A DNA stretch of 63,253 nt from Pseudomonadales bacterium (GTDB lineage: Bacteria; Pseudomonadota; Gammaproteobacteria; Pseudomonadales; Ketobacteraceae): assembly GCA_002701845.1 (NCBI GenBank), contig NZXG01000001.1:1-63253 (forward strand), given 5' to 3'. Every line of letters begins with the position of its first letter. The first letter of the stretch is position 1. The notes below the pieces were generated by a model, which was not told the origin of the DNA, ran no database searches, and saw only the letters and a list, made by a program, of their open reading frames with translations. Of this stretch, positions 26,199 through 35,765 are shown in pieces. The translations under genes were made by a program, and so were the position numbers.

Positions 26199-26786
26199 AT
26201 GGCATTGACTTTCACTACCGTGTTCGGGGCGGACTTTGAACGCTGGACCGATCCAGTGGCCCGCCTGCGAATACAGGTATTCCGCGAATTCCCTTATCTC
26301 TATGATGGTGACCTGGATTACGAGCGCCGCTATCTGGAACATTATCAGCAAACCGCCGGCAGTGTGCTGGTGCTGGCGCTGGATCAGCAGCAGGTAGTGG
26401 GTGCCGCCACCGCTTTGCCCATGGTGGACGCGGATGCTGCGTTTCAGGCCCCGTTTGTGGACCATGGCCGGGATCCAGGGCAGATCTACTATTTTGGTGA
26501 ATCGGTGCTGCTACCGGACTATCGGGGGCAGGGGGCCGGGCATCGGTTTTTCGATGAACGGGAACGGGCGGCCCGGGACCAGGGCTTTGCCACCACTGCC
26601 TTCTGCGCCGTGGTGAGGCCGGAAGATCATCCGGCCCGGCCCGCGGACTATCGCCCCCTGGACGACTTTTGGCGCAAGCGCGGCTACCGGAGCTATCCTG
26701 AACTGCGCTGCAGTTTCCCCTGGCGGGACCTGGGTGCGGACCGGGACACCGCGAAAACCATGCAGTTCTGGTTGCGGGAGTGGTAA
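26199..26786 (+). CDS. GNAT-family N-acetyltransferase
   Basis: Start at ATG 26199, 10 bases after ilvD, giving 195 residues. The acetyl-CoA binding segment ESVLLPDYRGQGAGHRFFDERE (near 95-115) is clear. The N-terminal MALTFTTVFGADFERWTDPVARLRIQVFREFPYLYDG is typical of a GNAT subgroup of unknown substrate. Its stop abuts rlmJ (TAAATG), so ilvD, this gene and rlmJ may share a transcript. Confidence 0.85.
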   Translation: MALTFTTVFGADFERWTDPVARLRIQVFREFPYLYDGDLDYERRYLEHYQQTAGSVLVLALDQQQVVGAATALPMVDADAAFQAPFVDHGRDPGQIYYFGESVLLPDYRGQGAGHRFFDERERAARDQGFATTAFCAVVRPEDHPARPADYRPLDDFWRKRGYRSYPELRCSFPWRDLGADRDTAKTMQFWLREW

Positions 26787-27629
26787 ATGCTCAGCTACCG
26801 CCACGGCTTCCATGCCGGTAATCACGCCGATGTGCTGAAACACTGGCTGCTGACCCTCTGTCTGCAGTATCTGATCCGCAAGGACAAGCCACTGTATTAT
26901 CTGGACACCCATGCCGGTGCCGGCAGCTACGACCTGCGGGCGGCCACGGCAGCCCGGACCGGGGAGGCGGCCCTGGGTATTGGCCGGCTTCAGGGGCAGG
27001 ATCTGCCTGCGGGGCTGGCGGCCTATCGCGAGTTGGTGGTTGCCGACGCGGCGCAGGGGTTGCGTTATTATCCCGGCTCACCCCAACTGGCGGCACGCCT
27101 GCTGCGACCCCAGGACCGGCTCCGGCTACTGGAACTGCATCCCACGGAACTGACCCAGCTGCGCAAGCGCCTGGGGAGCGATCCCCGGGTCAAAATACTG
27201 GACGGGGATGGCTTTACGCTGTTAAAGGGCCTGTTACCGCCCCCCTCCCGACGGGGTCTGGTGTTGCTGGATCCATCCTACGAACTGAAAGACGATTACC
27301 GGCGGGTGCAGGATACACTGCGGCAAGGGCTGGAGCGCTTCGCCACCGGGGTGTATCTGCTGTGGTACCCCCTGCTGAATCTGGCACCCTGCCGACGGCT
27401 GTCCCAGCAGCTGGAAAAATTACCCGCGGCGCAATGGCTACAGGTGCAGTTACAGGTACAACAGCCGCCCGCCGGCCATGGCATGTATGGCAGCGGCGTA
27501 TTTATTATCAACCCGCCCTGGACCCTGCGGGCGCAACTGGAACAGGAGCTGCCGGTATTGCTGTCGCTGCTGGCGCAGGATGACTCGGCGCAGTGGCGGC
27601 TGTGGGGTTCGGAACTTGGCTCCAAATAA
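26787..27629 (+). CDS. rlmJ: 23S rRNA (adenine(2030)-N6)-methyltransferase
   Basis: SAM-dependent methyltransferase acting on A2030 of 23S rRNA. 280 residues, as in E. coli RlmJ. MLSYRHGFHAGNHADVLKH at the start, YLDTHAGAGSYD (SAM motif I, near 41), RYYPGSP, ELHPTEL and LLWYP are conserved. The catalytic motif reads DPSYE (near 163) where E. coli has DPPYE; the Ser variant still leaves the first Pro and Tyr. It follows the GNAT gene directly. Confidence 0.95.
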   Translation: MLSYRHGFHAGNHADVLKHWLLTLCLQYLIRKDKPLYYLDTHAGAGSYDLRAATAARTGEAALGIGRLQGQDLPAGLAAYRELVVADAAQGLRYYPGSPQLAARLLRPQDRLRLLELHPTELTQLRKRLGSDPRVKILDGDGFTLLKGLLPPPSRRGLVLLDPSYELKDDYRRVQDTLRQGLERFATGVYLLWYPLLNLAPCRRLSQQLEKLPAAQWLQVQLQVQQPPAGHGMYGSGVFIINPPWTLRAQLEQELPVLLSLLAQDDSAQWRLWGSELGSK

Positions 27630-27683
27630 GACACTGGTGCGGCATCGGGCCGGCATCGGATACTGACGCAACAAGGCCTGAAG

Positions 27684-28163
27684 ATGAAGATAGAAAAAGA
27701 TACCGTGGTACAGTTTCACTACGTATTGCGGGAAGGGGACAGGGAACTGGAATCCACCCGCGACGGTGACCCCATGGCTTATCTGCATGGCCATGGCAAT
27801 ATTATTGCCGGCCTGGAACAGGCCATGGCGGGACGCCAGGCGGGGGAGCAGTTCAGTGTCACCGTGCCTCCGGAGCAGGGCTATGGCCAGCGGCGGGACA
27901 ATGCCAGCCAGCGCATACCCCTGAAACACCTGCAGGGGGCCAAAAAATGGCGCCCGGGCATGGTGGCCTGGGTGCGCACGGAGCAGGGTACCCGCCAGGT
28001 GACAGTGGTCAAGGTGGGTAAATTCAATGCGGACTGTGATCTCAACCATCCCCTGGCGGGCAAAAGCCTCGGTTTCGAGGTGGAAGTGGTCAGTGTCCGG
28101 CCCGCCAGCGCCGAGGAGGTGGCCCATGGTCACGCCCACGGCGTGGGGGGGCATCATCACTAA
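27684..28163 (+). CDS. slyD: FKBP-type peptidyl-prolyl isomerase, SlyD-like
   Basis: 159 residues. The FKBP domain is split by an insert-in-flap chaperone domain as in SlyD: DTVVQFHYVLREGDRELEST (5-24), LHGHGNIIAGLEQAMAGRQAGE (33-55), PPEQGYGQR, then DLNHPLAGKSLGFEVEVVSV. The C-terminus ends in a His-rich tail (HGHAHGVGGHHH), shorter than in E. coli, suggesting nickel binding. ATG 27684 follows AAGGCCTGAAG. Folding chaperone in the cytoplasm; another slyD could exist elsewhere in the genome. Confidence 0.9.
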   Translation: MKIEKDTVVQFHYVLREGDRELESTRDGDPMAYLHGHGNIIAGLEQAMAGRQAGEQFSVTVPPEQGYGQRRDNASQRIPLKHLQGAKKWRPGMVAWVRTEQGTRQVTVVKVGKFNADCDLNHPLAGKSLGFEVEVVSVRPASAEEVAHGHAHGVGGHHH

Positions 28164-28258
28164 GTGGTGGACAGCCCATGCAATCCTGATCCGATGAGCT
28201 AAGCTTGAAGCGAAGCGCTGTCAACGCGCCGCTTTTATTGGAATCGACTGTTTAACGG

Positions 28259-30802
28259 ATGAACCAAGCTTCCTCGCGCCGCTGGTATGCCGCGGCTGAT
28301 TTGTTGCACAACGCCTATACCGCTTGGGTGGTGTTGTTGTTGTCCCTGGTGGTCACGCTGGGGGCGTACCTGGTGTCGTCACGGATCATCGACCAGCGTC
28401 AACAGGAGCGGTTTCAATACGCGGTGGATCAGCTGGAAGAAGCCATCCACTCCCACCTCAGTGTTTACGAGCAGGTGCTGCGCTCCACCGTGGCCATGGT
28501 GTATGCCAGCGAGGAGCTGAAGCGGGAAGAGTTCGCCACCTATGTGCGCAGCCTGGAGCTGGACCGCTACTGGCCCGGCATTCAGGGCATCGGCTACAGT
28601 ATTCCCCTGCAACCGTCGCAACTGGCCGCCCATGAGGCGCAGATTCGCAGCGAGGGTTTCCCGGAGTATCAGGTGAAGCCCCCCGGAGCGCGGGAAGTTT
28701 ACACTGCTATTGTTTACCTGGAGCCTTTCGACTGGCGCAATCGGCGGGCATTTGGCTACGACATGTATTCCAACCCGGTACGGCGGGAAGCCATGGACCG
28801 GGCCCGCCGTACCGGCCGCGCTTCCACCTCCGGCAAAATCACTCTGGTGCAGGAAACCGACCAGGATGTGCAGGCCGGGTTTCTGACTTATCTTCCGGTA
28901 TACACCGGCGGCCGGACCCCCGCCACCGAAGAGCAGCGTCTGGAACAGTTTAGGGGCTGGATTTATGCGCCGTTCCGGGCCGGGAACCTGATGCAGGGGG
29001 TTCTGGGCAACCAGACGCTGCGGCTGCATTATAACATCTACGATGGGGATACCACGGCCGCGGAGGCCCTGTTGTTTTCCAATTACGTGGCGCCGCAGAA
29101 CGGGCGGCAGCCGGAGCTTATACTGGAGCGGCAGATTGAGCTGCAGGGGCGACCCTGGACTTTACAGGTCACCCCGGCTCCCGGCTTCGCCAACCAGGTG
29201 GAAAACGCGGATTTGCCCAAATACGTAGCCATTGGTGGCATTACCATAGATACCCTGTTGTTCTACGTGATCCTGTCCCTGCACTTTATCCGGCGGCGGG
29301 CGGAGCGCCTGGCCCAGGACCGGACCCGGGAATTACAGGCCACCCAGGCCGACCTGGAGCGGCAGCAGGCCTTCGCCAATGTGGTCATTGACAGTTTGCC
29401 GCTGGTGTTGGTGGTGAAGGATTATCAAACTGACGCGGTGATGCGGATCAATGTGCATGCCCGCCGCCTGTTCGGGGTGGAGGGCAGCCACCACAGCGAA
29501 TTGCTGAGCCGGTTTATGCGCCGGGTGGAAAACCACCGCCGGGTCAGTGGCATGGATCAGCGGGCGGACTACATGGCGCAACTGGACGTGGAAACCGAGG
29601 CCGGTATCCGCTGGTTTGCCGTCAACAGCACCACCATCTGCAATGCGGCGGGCGAGGCGGAATACGGGCTGTGTACCGCCATCGATAACACCGAGCGCCT
29701 GGAATCGGAGAAGCGCTTTACCACCCTGTTCGATTCGGCCCCCTCCGGCCTGATGCTGGTGCGCAGCGATCAGGTGATCCAACTGGCCAACCGCGCCCTG
29801 TGCGATCTGTTCGGTTACACCCCGGAGGAGATCACCGGTCAGCACATTGGCCTGCTGGTACCGCAAAGCCTTCGGGCCAGGCACGAACAACACGTGAAAA
29901 ACTATATCCACAGCCCTTACCTGAGAAAAATGTCCTCCCGCAGTAATTTGCGGGGCGTGGCCAAGGACGGCCGCGAATTGGTACTGGATATTGCTCTGCA
30001 GCCATTGCCGTTCAATGAGCACGACTACGTCCTGGTCTCGGTCAATGATATTACCGAGCAGCACCAACTGATGGAGGAATTGGCCCGGGCCAACCGCTAC
30101 AAATCCGAGTTTCTGGCCAGTATGTCCCACGAGCTGCGTACGCCCCTGAATTCGATTATCGGCTTTACCGAGCGCATTCACCGCAGCGCCGGCACGGCCC
30201 TGCTGGAACGTGATCGGGATGCCCTGGAAACCGTGCGGCGTAATGCCCACCATCTACTGGCGTTGATCAACGATATCCTGGATCTGTCCAAGGTGGAGTC
30301 CGGGCGCATGGAACTGGATCTGGAACAGCTGGATGTGGTGAAGCTGCTCGATGTGCAGCTGCAGGTACTGGCCCCTTCCGCCAAGGCCAAGGGGCTGCGG
30401 TTCGAAGTGCGGTTACCGGAGCAGCCCATCATGATGCTGACCGACCGCGCCAAGCTGATACAGATCATGAACAATCTGGTTTCCAACGCGGTGAAGTATA
30501 CCCACGAAGGCAAGGTGGAAGTGCGGCTGGCGCTGAACCCCCAGGCGGAAGACATTGAGCTGGAAGTAACGGATACCGGCATCGGTATCGCCGAAGTGGA
30601 TCTGCGCTCCCTGTTCAAGGAATTTGTCCGGGTCAAAGAGGCGCGCCTGCACAGTATCCAGGGCACCGGCCTGGGGCTGGCCATCAGTTCCCGCCTGGCT
30701 CGCCTGCTGGGAGGTGACATCGAGGCCCGCAGCCAGCATGGTATCGGCAGCACCTTCACCGTACGTCTGCCACTGCAACCGCCATTGCAGGACGAGACCT
30801 GA
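28259..30802 (+). CDS. CHASE-domain sensor histidine kinase
   Basis: 847 residues. One membrane helix (about 20-45), an extracellular CHASE ligand-binding domain (about 80-270, with GIQGIGYS and FGYDMYSNP landmarks), a second helix (about 320-342), a coiled linker, two PAS domains (about 370-490 and 497-610), HisKA with SHELRTPLN (His624), and HATPase with NLVSNAVKYT, DTGIGI and GTGLGL. CHASE domains sense small extracellular molecules, often linked to cytokinin-like or fatty signals. There is no receiver domain and no adjacent regulator, so it is an orphan kinase here. Upstream Shine-Dalgarno is weak (TTAACGG). Confidence 0.92.
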   Translation: MNQASSRRWYAAADLLHNAYTAWVVLLLSLVVTLGAYLVSSRIIDQRQQERFQYAVDQLEEAIHSHLSVYEQVLRSTVAMVYASEELKREEFATYVRSLELDRYWPGIQGIGYSIPLQPSQLAAHEAQIRSEGFPEYQVKPPGAREVYTAIVYLEPFDWRNRRAFGYDMYSNPVRREAMDRARRTGRASTSGKITLVQETDQDVQAGFLTYLPVYTGGRTPATEEQRLEQFRGWIYAPFRAGNLMQGVLGNQTLRLHYNIYDGDTTAAEALLFSNYVAPQNGRQPELILERQIELQGRPWTLQVTPAPGFANQVENADLPKYVAIGGITIDTLLFYVILSLHFIRRRAERLAQDRTRELQATQADLERQQAFANVVIDSLPLVLVVKDYQTDAVMRINVHARRLFGVEGSHHSELLSRFMRRVENHRRVSGMDQRADYMAQLDVETEAGIRWFAVNSTTICNAAGEAEYGLCTAIDNTERLESEKRFTTLFDSAPSGLMLVRSDQVIQLANRALCDLFGYTPEEITGQHIGLLVPQSLRARHEQHVKNYIHSPYLRKMSSRSNLRGVAKDGRELVLDIALQPLPFNEHDYVLVSVNDITEQHQLMEELARANRYKSEFLASMSHELRTPLNSIIGFTERIHRSAGTALLERDRDALETVRRNAHHLLALINDILDLSKVESGRMELDLEQLDVVKLLDVQLQVLAPSAKAKGLRFEVRLPEQPIMMLTDRAKLIQIMNNLVSNAVKYTHEGKVEVRLALNPQAEDIELEVTDTGIGIAEVDLRSLFKEFVRVKEARLHSIQGTGLGLAISSRLARLLGGDIEARSQHGIGSTFTVRLPLQPPLQDET

Positions 30803-30873
30803 CCCAGCGCATGGACAGGGCCCGCCAAACTCAGTAACGTAAGCGCTTTCGACGTAGTGCTTAAGAGGCAGGC

Positions 30874-31269
30874 ATGACCGACAACAATACCCACTCCAAA
30901 CTCATTGGCTACATTCTGTGGTTGTTTGGATTTACCGGATCCCATCGTTTCTATTACGGCAAACCGGTCACCGGCACCATCTGGTTTTTTACCTTTGGCT
31001 TATTTCTGATTGGCTGGATCATCGATCTGTTTCTGATTCCCGGGATGGACGACCGGGCCGATGCCAAATACACCGCGGGCCGGGTGGACTACACGGTGTG
31101 TTGGATCTTACTGACTTTTCTTGGTGTGTTCGGTGTGCACCGGTTTTATCAGGGCAAATGGATTACCGGCCTGATCTACCTGCTCACCGGAGGCCTCTTC
31201 CTGATCGGTTACCTCTACGACTACTGGACTCTGAACGGTCAGATCGATGCGGTGAACCGCGGGTTATAA
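30874..31269 (+). CDS. tandem TM2-domain membrane protein
   Basis: 131 residues made of two TM2-like units. Each has a helix, a G-x-H-R-F-Y-x-G-K turn (GSHRFYYGKP near residue 27, GVHRFYQGKW near 88) and a second helix. This gives four membrane helices with a short polar link (about 55-70). TM2 domains occur in eukaryotic and bacterial membrane proteins of largely unknown role. AGAGGCAGGC precedes ATG 30874. The internal duplication is visible by eye. Confidence 0.85.
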   Translation: MTDNNTHSKLIGYILWLFGFTGSHRFYYGKPVTGTIWFFTFGLFLIGWIIDLFLIPGMDDRADAKYTAGRVDYTVCWILLTFLGVFGVHRFYQGKWITGLIYLLTGGLFLIGYLYDYWTLNGQIDAVNRGL

Positions 31270-31306
31270 AAGAATAAAGTGTCCTGATGGTGGCCGTAGT
31301 TTTGGG

Positions 31307-32266
31307 TCAGGCCACCGCCGACTGGGATGGAAACGGGTAGACCACCCCGGTGAGCTGCTCTGAAGCCTGCCACAGCTGGCGCCCGATGTCCGGATTCCGG
31401 GCGCGACCGCTGCGATGGGCCGGGGCCGGATAACCAAATGCTTCGTAGGGGCCGTCGGGGCCGAAGTAGTCACCGCCTTTGACCGCTTGCGCCGTGGCCG
31501 CATACAGGCTGGGCAGAGCGCCCTTGGCGGCGCTTTGCAGTACCATTGGCGACACCTTACGGGCCAGGCGCATGGCTAATGGTTCGCGACCCTGCCCGGA
31601 GCGGGGCGCTCCCAGATTGGTATCGGTGATGCCGGGGTGGGCCGCCAGCGACAGTGTCTGGGACCCGGCCTGGTTCAGGCGCCGGTCCAGCTCCAGGGCA
31701 AATACCAGATTGGCCAGTTTGCTCTGGCAGTAGGCCCGGTGCTTGCCATAGGCATGGCGCTCAAAAAACAAATCGTCGAAGTTAAGGCGCCCGCCGCGAT
31801 GGGCCAGGCTGCTGACGGTGACCACCCGGGACCCCGGCTGCTTGAGCAGGGCCGGCAACAGCCGCCCGGTGAGGGCAAAATGTCCCAGATGATTGGTACC
31901 CAGCTGACGCTCAAAGCCATCCGCGGTGCGCCCTTCCGGCAGCCACATAACGCCGGCGTTGTTCACCAGGAGGTCCAGCCGGTCATAGTGCTCGAAAAAC
32001 AGCTCGGCCAGGTGTGCCACCGAACTCAGGTTGGCCAGATCCAGCTGCAGAAAGTGAAGCCTGGCGCGGGGATAATGCTCGCGGATGTCGGCCATGGCCT
32101 GGCGTGCCTTTTCCTCGCTACGGCAGGCCAGAATCACCTGGGCATCCCGGGCCGCCAGGGCCCGGGCCGTTGCCAGGCCGATGCCGCTGTTGGCGCCGGT
32201 GATCAATACTCGTTTTCCGTCCTGGGAGGGGATCTCCGCTTCGGTCCAGGGGTGACGCTTGGCCAT
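31307..32266 (-). CDS. short-chain dehydrogenase, retinol-dehydrogenase-like
   Basis: Start at ATG 32266 (MAKRHPWTEAEIPSQDG) with GAGGAG 8 bases upstream, giving 319 residues. NAD(P) site is TGANSGIGLATARALAARDA (near 22-41), then NNAGVMWLPEGRTADGFERQLGTNHLGHF, catalytic Ser in VTVSSLAHRGG, and YCQSKLANLVFA with Tyr and Lys. The HLGHFALTGRLLP and LNFDDLFFERHAYG segments fit the retinol dehydrogenase/oxidoreductase SDR group common in lipid-using bacteria. Substrate is unknown. It stands alone, convergent with the TM2 gene. Confidence 0.9.
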   Translation of the reverse strand: MAKRHPWTEAEIPSQDGKRVLITGANSGIGLATARALAARDAQVILACRSEEKARQAMADIREHYPRARLHFLQLDLANLSSVAHLAELFFEHYDRLDLLVNNAGVMWLPEGRTADGFERQLGTNHLGHFALTGRLLPALLKQPGSRVVTVSSLAHRGGRLNFDDLFFERHAYGKHRAYCQSKLANLVFALELDRRLNQAGSQTLSLAAHPGITDTNLGAPRSGQGREPLAMRLARKVSPMVLQSAAKGALPSLYAATAQAVKGGDYFGPDGPYEAFGYPAPAHRSGRARNPDIGRQLWQASEQLTGVVYPFPSQSAVA

Positions 32267-32398
32267 GTTGTGGCTCCTCAAGGGGTGATTCCAAGATGCT
32301 AGCAGGAGTCGAATCCGCGTTTCAAACCGCCTTTGGCGATAAAACAGTCAATTTGATCTACACTTTTAGAAACGATAACAAATCAGTCCCTTCCGCCC

Positions 32399-32674
32399 AT
32401 GACCAATAAAAGACGTTACTTGCGCACCAATCTGCGCTGCAAGTTCAAAATCTGGCAGGACGGCTCCACACCACTGATCGTCTATACCCGGGATGTGTCC
32501 GACGGCGGCCTGTTTCTGATCATGGACCCCGGCGAGCAGGAGGTGCCGCCAGTGGGAACAGTACTGCACGGTCAGGTGCAGGATATGATGGCGGACGCCC
32601 CCGTGGTCACCATGGAAGTGGTGCGCATGGCCCCGGAAGGAATCGGACTGCGCTTCGTCCAGGACACAAAATAG
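32399..32674 (+). CDS. PilZ domain protein (c-di-GMP receptor)
   Basis: 91 residues forming a stand-alone PilZ domain. The c-di-GMP binding motifs are KRRYLRTNL (RxxxR, residues 4-12) and DVSDGGLF (DxSxxG, near 38-45). C-terminal GIGLRFV completes the barrel. It could read the c-di-GMP pool controlled by the EAL protein at 3868-5685, though the two are 27 kb apart. Confidence 0.9.
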   Translation: MTNKRRYLRTNLRCKFKIWQDGSTPLIVYTRDVSDGGLFLIMDPGEQEVPPVGTVLHGQVQDMMADAPVVTMEVVRMAPEGIGLRFVQDTK

Positions 32675-32804
32675 GGCTTGTCATCTTCCCCCTCTCACGA
32701 TAGGTTAACACCTCCCTGAGCCAGGGTGGGCCGTTTGTTGCTTGTTGATAGGTTATTCAGTTTAAAAAACTTATAAAAAATCAATCGGTTTTGGAGTTTG
32801 TGGA

Positions 32805-33947
32805 ATGTTAGTGGGTATACCTAAAGAGATATACCCTGGGGAGAATCGTGTTGCCGTTATTCCCTCGGGTATTGAAAATCTGACCGGCGCCGGATTTGAC
32901 GTGGTGGTGCAAAGCGGTGCCGGTGCCGCCTCCCATTACGATGACGATGAGTATCGTAATGCCGGCGCCAGCATTGCTCCGGATGCCAAGTCCCTTTACG
33001 ACCAGGCCGATCTGATCCTGAAGGTACGGCAGCCGGTGGAGGATGAGCCCGAGCTCATCAAGCAGGGCAGCAGCCTGATCTGCATGCTGGATGCCTGGTT
33101 CAACCTGGAACTGGTGCAGGCGCTGGCGGCCAGACAGGTGCGGGTGTTTGCCCTGGAATTCATCCCCCGCATCACCCGTGCCCAGAGCATGGACGTGCTG
33201 AGCTCCATGGCCGCCATCTCCGGCTATCGCGCGGTGCTGGCCGGAGCCATGAGTCTGCCCCAGTACTTTCCCATGCTGATGACAGCGGCGGGCACCATTC
33301 ATCCGGCCAAGGTTTTTATCATCGGTGCCGGCGTGGCCGGTTTGATGGCCATTTCCACCGCCCGCCGCCTGGGCGCGGTGGTGGAAGCCTACGACACCCG
33401 GGTGGAAGTGCGCGAGCAGGTGGAAAGTCTGGGGGCCAAATTCGTGGAATTTGATCTGCCCCAGGAGGAAGGCACCGGCTCCGGCGGTTACGCCAAGCAG
33501 CAGTCCGAGGAATTCTACAAGGCCCAGCGGGAGCAGATGTCCGCCAAGGTGTCCCAGTCCGATCTGGTGATCACCACCGCCGCCATTCCCGGCAAACCCT
33601 CACCCCGGCTGATCACGGCAGATATGCTGCATTGCATGAAGAAAGGTTCCGTGCTGGTGGATCTGGCGGCAGAGCGGGGCGGTAACGTGGAAGGCACAGA
33701 AAAGAACAAAAAGGTGTATAAGGATGGTGTGACCATCATCGGCTACATCGATCACCCGTCCCGGGTACCGATCCACGCTTCCCAGCTGTTCACCAAAAAT
33801 ATCACCACTTTCCTGCTGAATATGGCTAAGGACGGTGAACTGACCGTGGACATGGAAGACGAGATCGTGGCCGCCACTCTGGTGAGCGATGGCGGAGAGA
33901 TCAAACACGCCGGCCTGAAAGAAGCCATCGACAAGGGGGCTAATTAA
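32805..33947 (+). CDS. pntAA: NAD(P) transhydrogenase subunit alpha, part 1
   Basis: Soluble NAD(H)-binding domain I of the proton-translocating transhydrogenase. The 380-residue gene encodes only this domain, as in split alpha subunits of Rhodospirillum and many marine gammaproteobacteria. It starts MLVGIPKEIYPGENRVAVIPSG, has IIGAGVAGLMAISTARRLGA (near 170) for NAD, and the RQDSLAARG-like and TTAAIPGKPSPRLITADM region. Its stop is followed directly by pntAB (TAAATG). The leader upstream contains a long AT-rich stretch (32755-32790) that may hold the promoter. Confidence 0.96.
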   Translation: MLVGIPKEIYPGENRVAVIPSGIENLTGAGFDVVVQSGAGAASHYDDDEYRNAGASIAPDAKSLYDQADLILKVRQPVEDEPELIKQGSSLICMLDAWFNLELVQALAARQVRVFALEFIPRITRAQSMDVLSSMAAISGYRAVLAGAMSLPQYFPMLMTAAGTIHPAKVFIIGAGVAGLMAISTARRLGAVVEAYDTRVEVREQVESLGAKFVEFDLPQEEGTGSGGYAKQQSEEFYKAQREQMSAKVSQSDLVITTAAIPGKPSPRLITADMLHCMKKGSVLVDLAAERGGNVEGTEKNKKVYKDGVTIIGYIDHPSRVPIHASQLFTKNITTFLLNMAKDGELTVDMEDEIVAATLVSDGGEIKHAGLKEAIDKGAN

Positions 33948-34238
33948 ATGGACGCAACCGTATTAATGCTAACCTTCACAATTTTTGTGTTGGCGATTTT
34001 CGTTGGGGTGGAGGTTATCAACAAAGTGCCTCCCACCCTGCACACACCGTTGATGAGTGGCACGAATGCCATTTCCGGTATCGTGGTGGTGGGTGCCATC
34101 ATCAGTTCCGGCGGCGGCGAACAGACGGACAGTTTGTCCACTTTCCTTGGCGTGCTGGCGATCATCCTGGCCTGTATCAATATATTTGGCGGGTTTATGG
34201 TGACCGATCGCATGTTGCACATGTTCAAGAAGAAATAA
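33948..34238 (+). CDS. pntAB: NAD(P) transhydrogenase subunit alpha, part 2
   Basis: 96 residues, membrane domain IIa of the split alpha subunit. Three membrane helices with the typical PPTLHTPLMSGTNAISGIVVVGA segment that forms part of the proton channel. It starts at the base after the pntAA stop and ends 18 bases before pntB. Confidence 0.95.
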   Translation: MDATVLMLTFTIFVLAIFVGVEVINKVPPTLHTPLMSGTNAISGIVVVGAIISSGGGEQTDSLSTFLGVLAIILACINIFGGFMVTDRMLHMFKKK

Positions 34239-34256
34239 GGGAAGTAAGGAAGGCTC

Positions 34257-35684
34257 ATGCAAGTATTTATTAATTTAGCGTATTTGGTCGCGGCCATACT
34301 GTTTATTTTCGGCATCAAGGGCATGACCACCCCCAAAACCGCGGTGCGCGGGAATCAGATGTCCGCGGTGGGGATGCTGATTGCGGTCATTGCCGCGTTA
34401 CTTGAGCATCATGTTGTTACTTACGGCTATATCATTATCGGTGTCATCATCGGCGCTGGTATCGGGACGTTCCTGGCCCGCAAGGTACAGATGACCTCCA
34501 TGCCGGAAATGGTGGCGGCGCTCAATGGCTTCGGCGGTGGCGCCTCACTGTTGGTGGCCTCCGCCAACTATCTGGAAATGCAACAGGCGGCGGCGTTGCC
34601 GGCGGGAACCCTGATGGGTATGCCTGAAGTCAGTCTGATGTGGAGTGTGGCACTGATCCTCAGTATTCTCATCGGCGCCGTGACCCTCACCGGCAGTTTC
34701 GTGGCGGTGGGCAAGCTGATGGGCAAGCTGGGGGATCCGTCCTCCATCGGCATGTTCAAAATGATCGTCAAGATCTGTTTTGCCCTGTTGATCGCCGGCG
34801 CCATTTATTTCGTGGCGGATGATCCCCTGGAACACTCCAATCTGTTGATCGTGATGGTGGTGATCTGCCTGCTGTTGGGGGTGGCGCTGGTGATTCCCAT
34901 CGGCGGCGCCGACATGCCCGTGGTGATCGCCCTGTTGAACTCTTACTCCGGCCTGGCGGGTTCCGCCACCGGTTTTGTGTTGGGCAACAACGGTCTGATT
35001 ATCACCGGTTCACTGGTGGGGGCCTCGGGCCTGATTCTGACTACCATCATGTGTAAAGCCATGAACCGTTCACTGACCAACGTGCTGTTCGGCGGCTCCA
35101 TGGCGGCGGAATCCGGGGTCAGCAAAGACGAAAATGATGCTTTCTATGAAGGCAAAGTCAAAGTCAGCAGCGCCGACGAAGTGGCCATGTTGCTGGACTC
35201 CGCCAAGAAAGTGATCTTCGTGCCCGGTTATGGTCTGGCGGTGGCCCAGGCCCAGCACGCCACCCGTGAACTGGCCTCCATGCTGCAGGACCACGGTATT
35301 GATGTGAAGTACGCCATCCACCCGGTGGCCGGTCGTATGCCCGGTCACATGAACGTACTGTTGGCGGAAGCCGAAGTGCCCTATGAGCAACTGGTGGAAA
35401 TGGACGTGATCAATCCGGAGTTCGCCCAGACCGACGTGGCCATTGTGTTGGGCGCCAACGACGTCACCAACCCGGCAGCTTCCAAGGATAAGAACTCTCC
35501 CATCTACGGTATGCCGATTCTCCAGGTGCAAAACGCCAAGAGTGTGGTGGTGGTGAAGCGGGGGCTGTCCCCCGGTTTTGCCGGTATCCCCAATGAGCTG
35601 TTCATTAACGAAAACAGCCTGATGGTGCATGGTGATGCCAAGCTGGTATTGCAGGAAATCATCAGTGCCATGAAGGATCTGTAA
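34257..35684 (+). CDS. pntB: NAD(P) transhydrogenase subunit beta
   Basis: 475 residues: eight to nine membrane helices (domain IIb, about 1-250) followed by NADP(H)-binding domain III. The domain III loops KKVIFVPGYGLAVAQAQH (near 310), HPVAGRMPGHMNVLLAEA, GANDVTNPAA and VVKRGLSPGFAGIPNELF are conserved. The complex uses the proton gradient to make NADPH from NADH, useful for lipid synthesis. AAGGAAGG precedes ATG 34257. It ends just before a strong terminator. Confidence 0.97.
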   Translation: MQVFINLAYLVAAILFIFGIKGMTTPKTAVRGNQMSAVGMLIAVIAALLEHHVVTYGYIIIGVIIGAGIGTFLARKVQMTSMPEMVAALNGFGGGASLLVASANYLEMQQAAALPAGTLMGMPEVSLMWSVALILSILIGAVTLTGSFVAVGKLMGKLGDPSSIGMFKMIVKICFALLIAGAIYFVADDPLEHSNLLIVMVVICLLLGVALVIPIGGADMPVVIALLNSYSGLAGSATGFVLGNNGLIITGSLVGASGLILTTIMCKAMNRSLTNVLFGGSMAAESGVSKDENDAFYEGKVKVSSADEVAMLLDSAKKVIFVPGYGLAVAQAQHATRELASMLQDHGIDVKYAIHPVAGRMPGHMNVLLAEAEVPYEQLVEMDVINPEFAQTDVAIVLGANDVTNPAASKDKNSPIYGMPILQVQNAKSVVVVKRGLSPGFAGIPNELFINENSLMVHGDAKLVLQEIISAMKDL

Positions 35685-35708
35685 TCACCGATCCCGCTGG
35701 CTGAAACC

Positions 35709-35738
35709 AAAAAAGCACGCCGCCGGGCGTGCTTTTTT
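35709..35738. terminator. bidirectional intrinsic terminator
   Basis: AAAAAAGCACGCC (35709-35721) pairs perfectly with GGCGTGCTTTTTT (35726-35738) across a 4-base loop. The A-run and T-run make it functional in both directions, between convergent pntB and the thioesterase. Confidence 0.92.
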
Positions 35739-35765
35739 ATTAAGGGGGATGGTGAGTAACGCGGC

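Noticed and set aside
28164-28258. Possible terminator after the slyD-like gene (AAGCG...CGCTTTT)
   Set aside because: The arms are only five bases long with a long loop, too weak to call.
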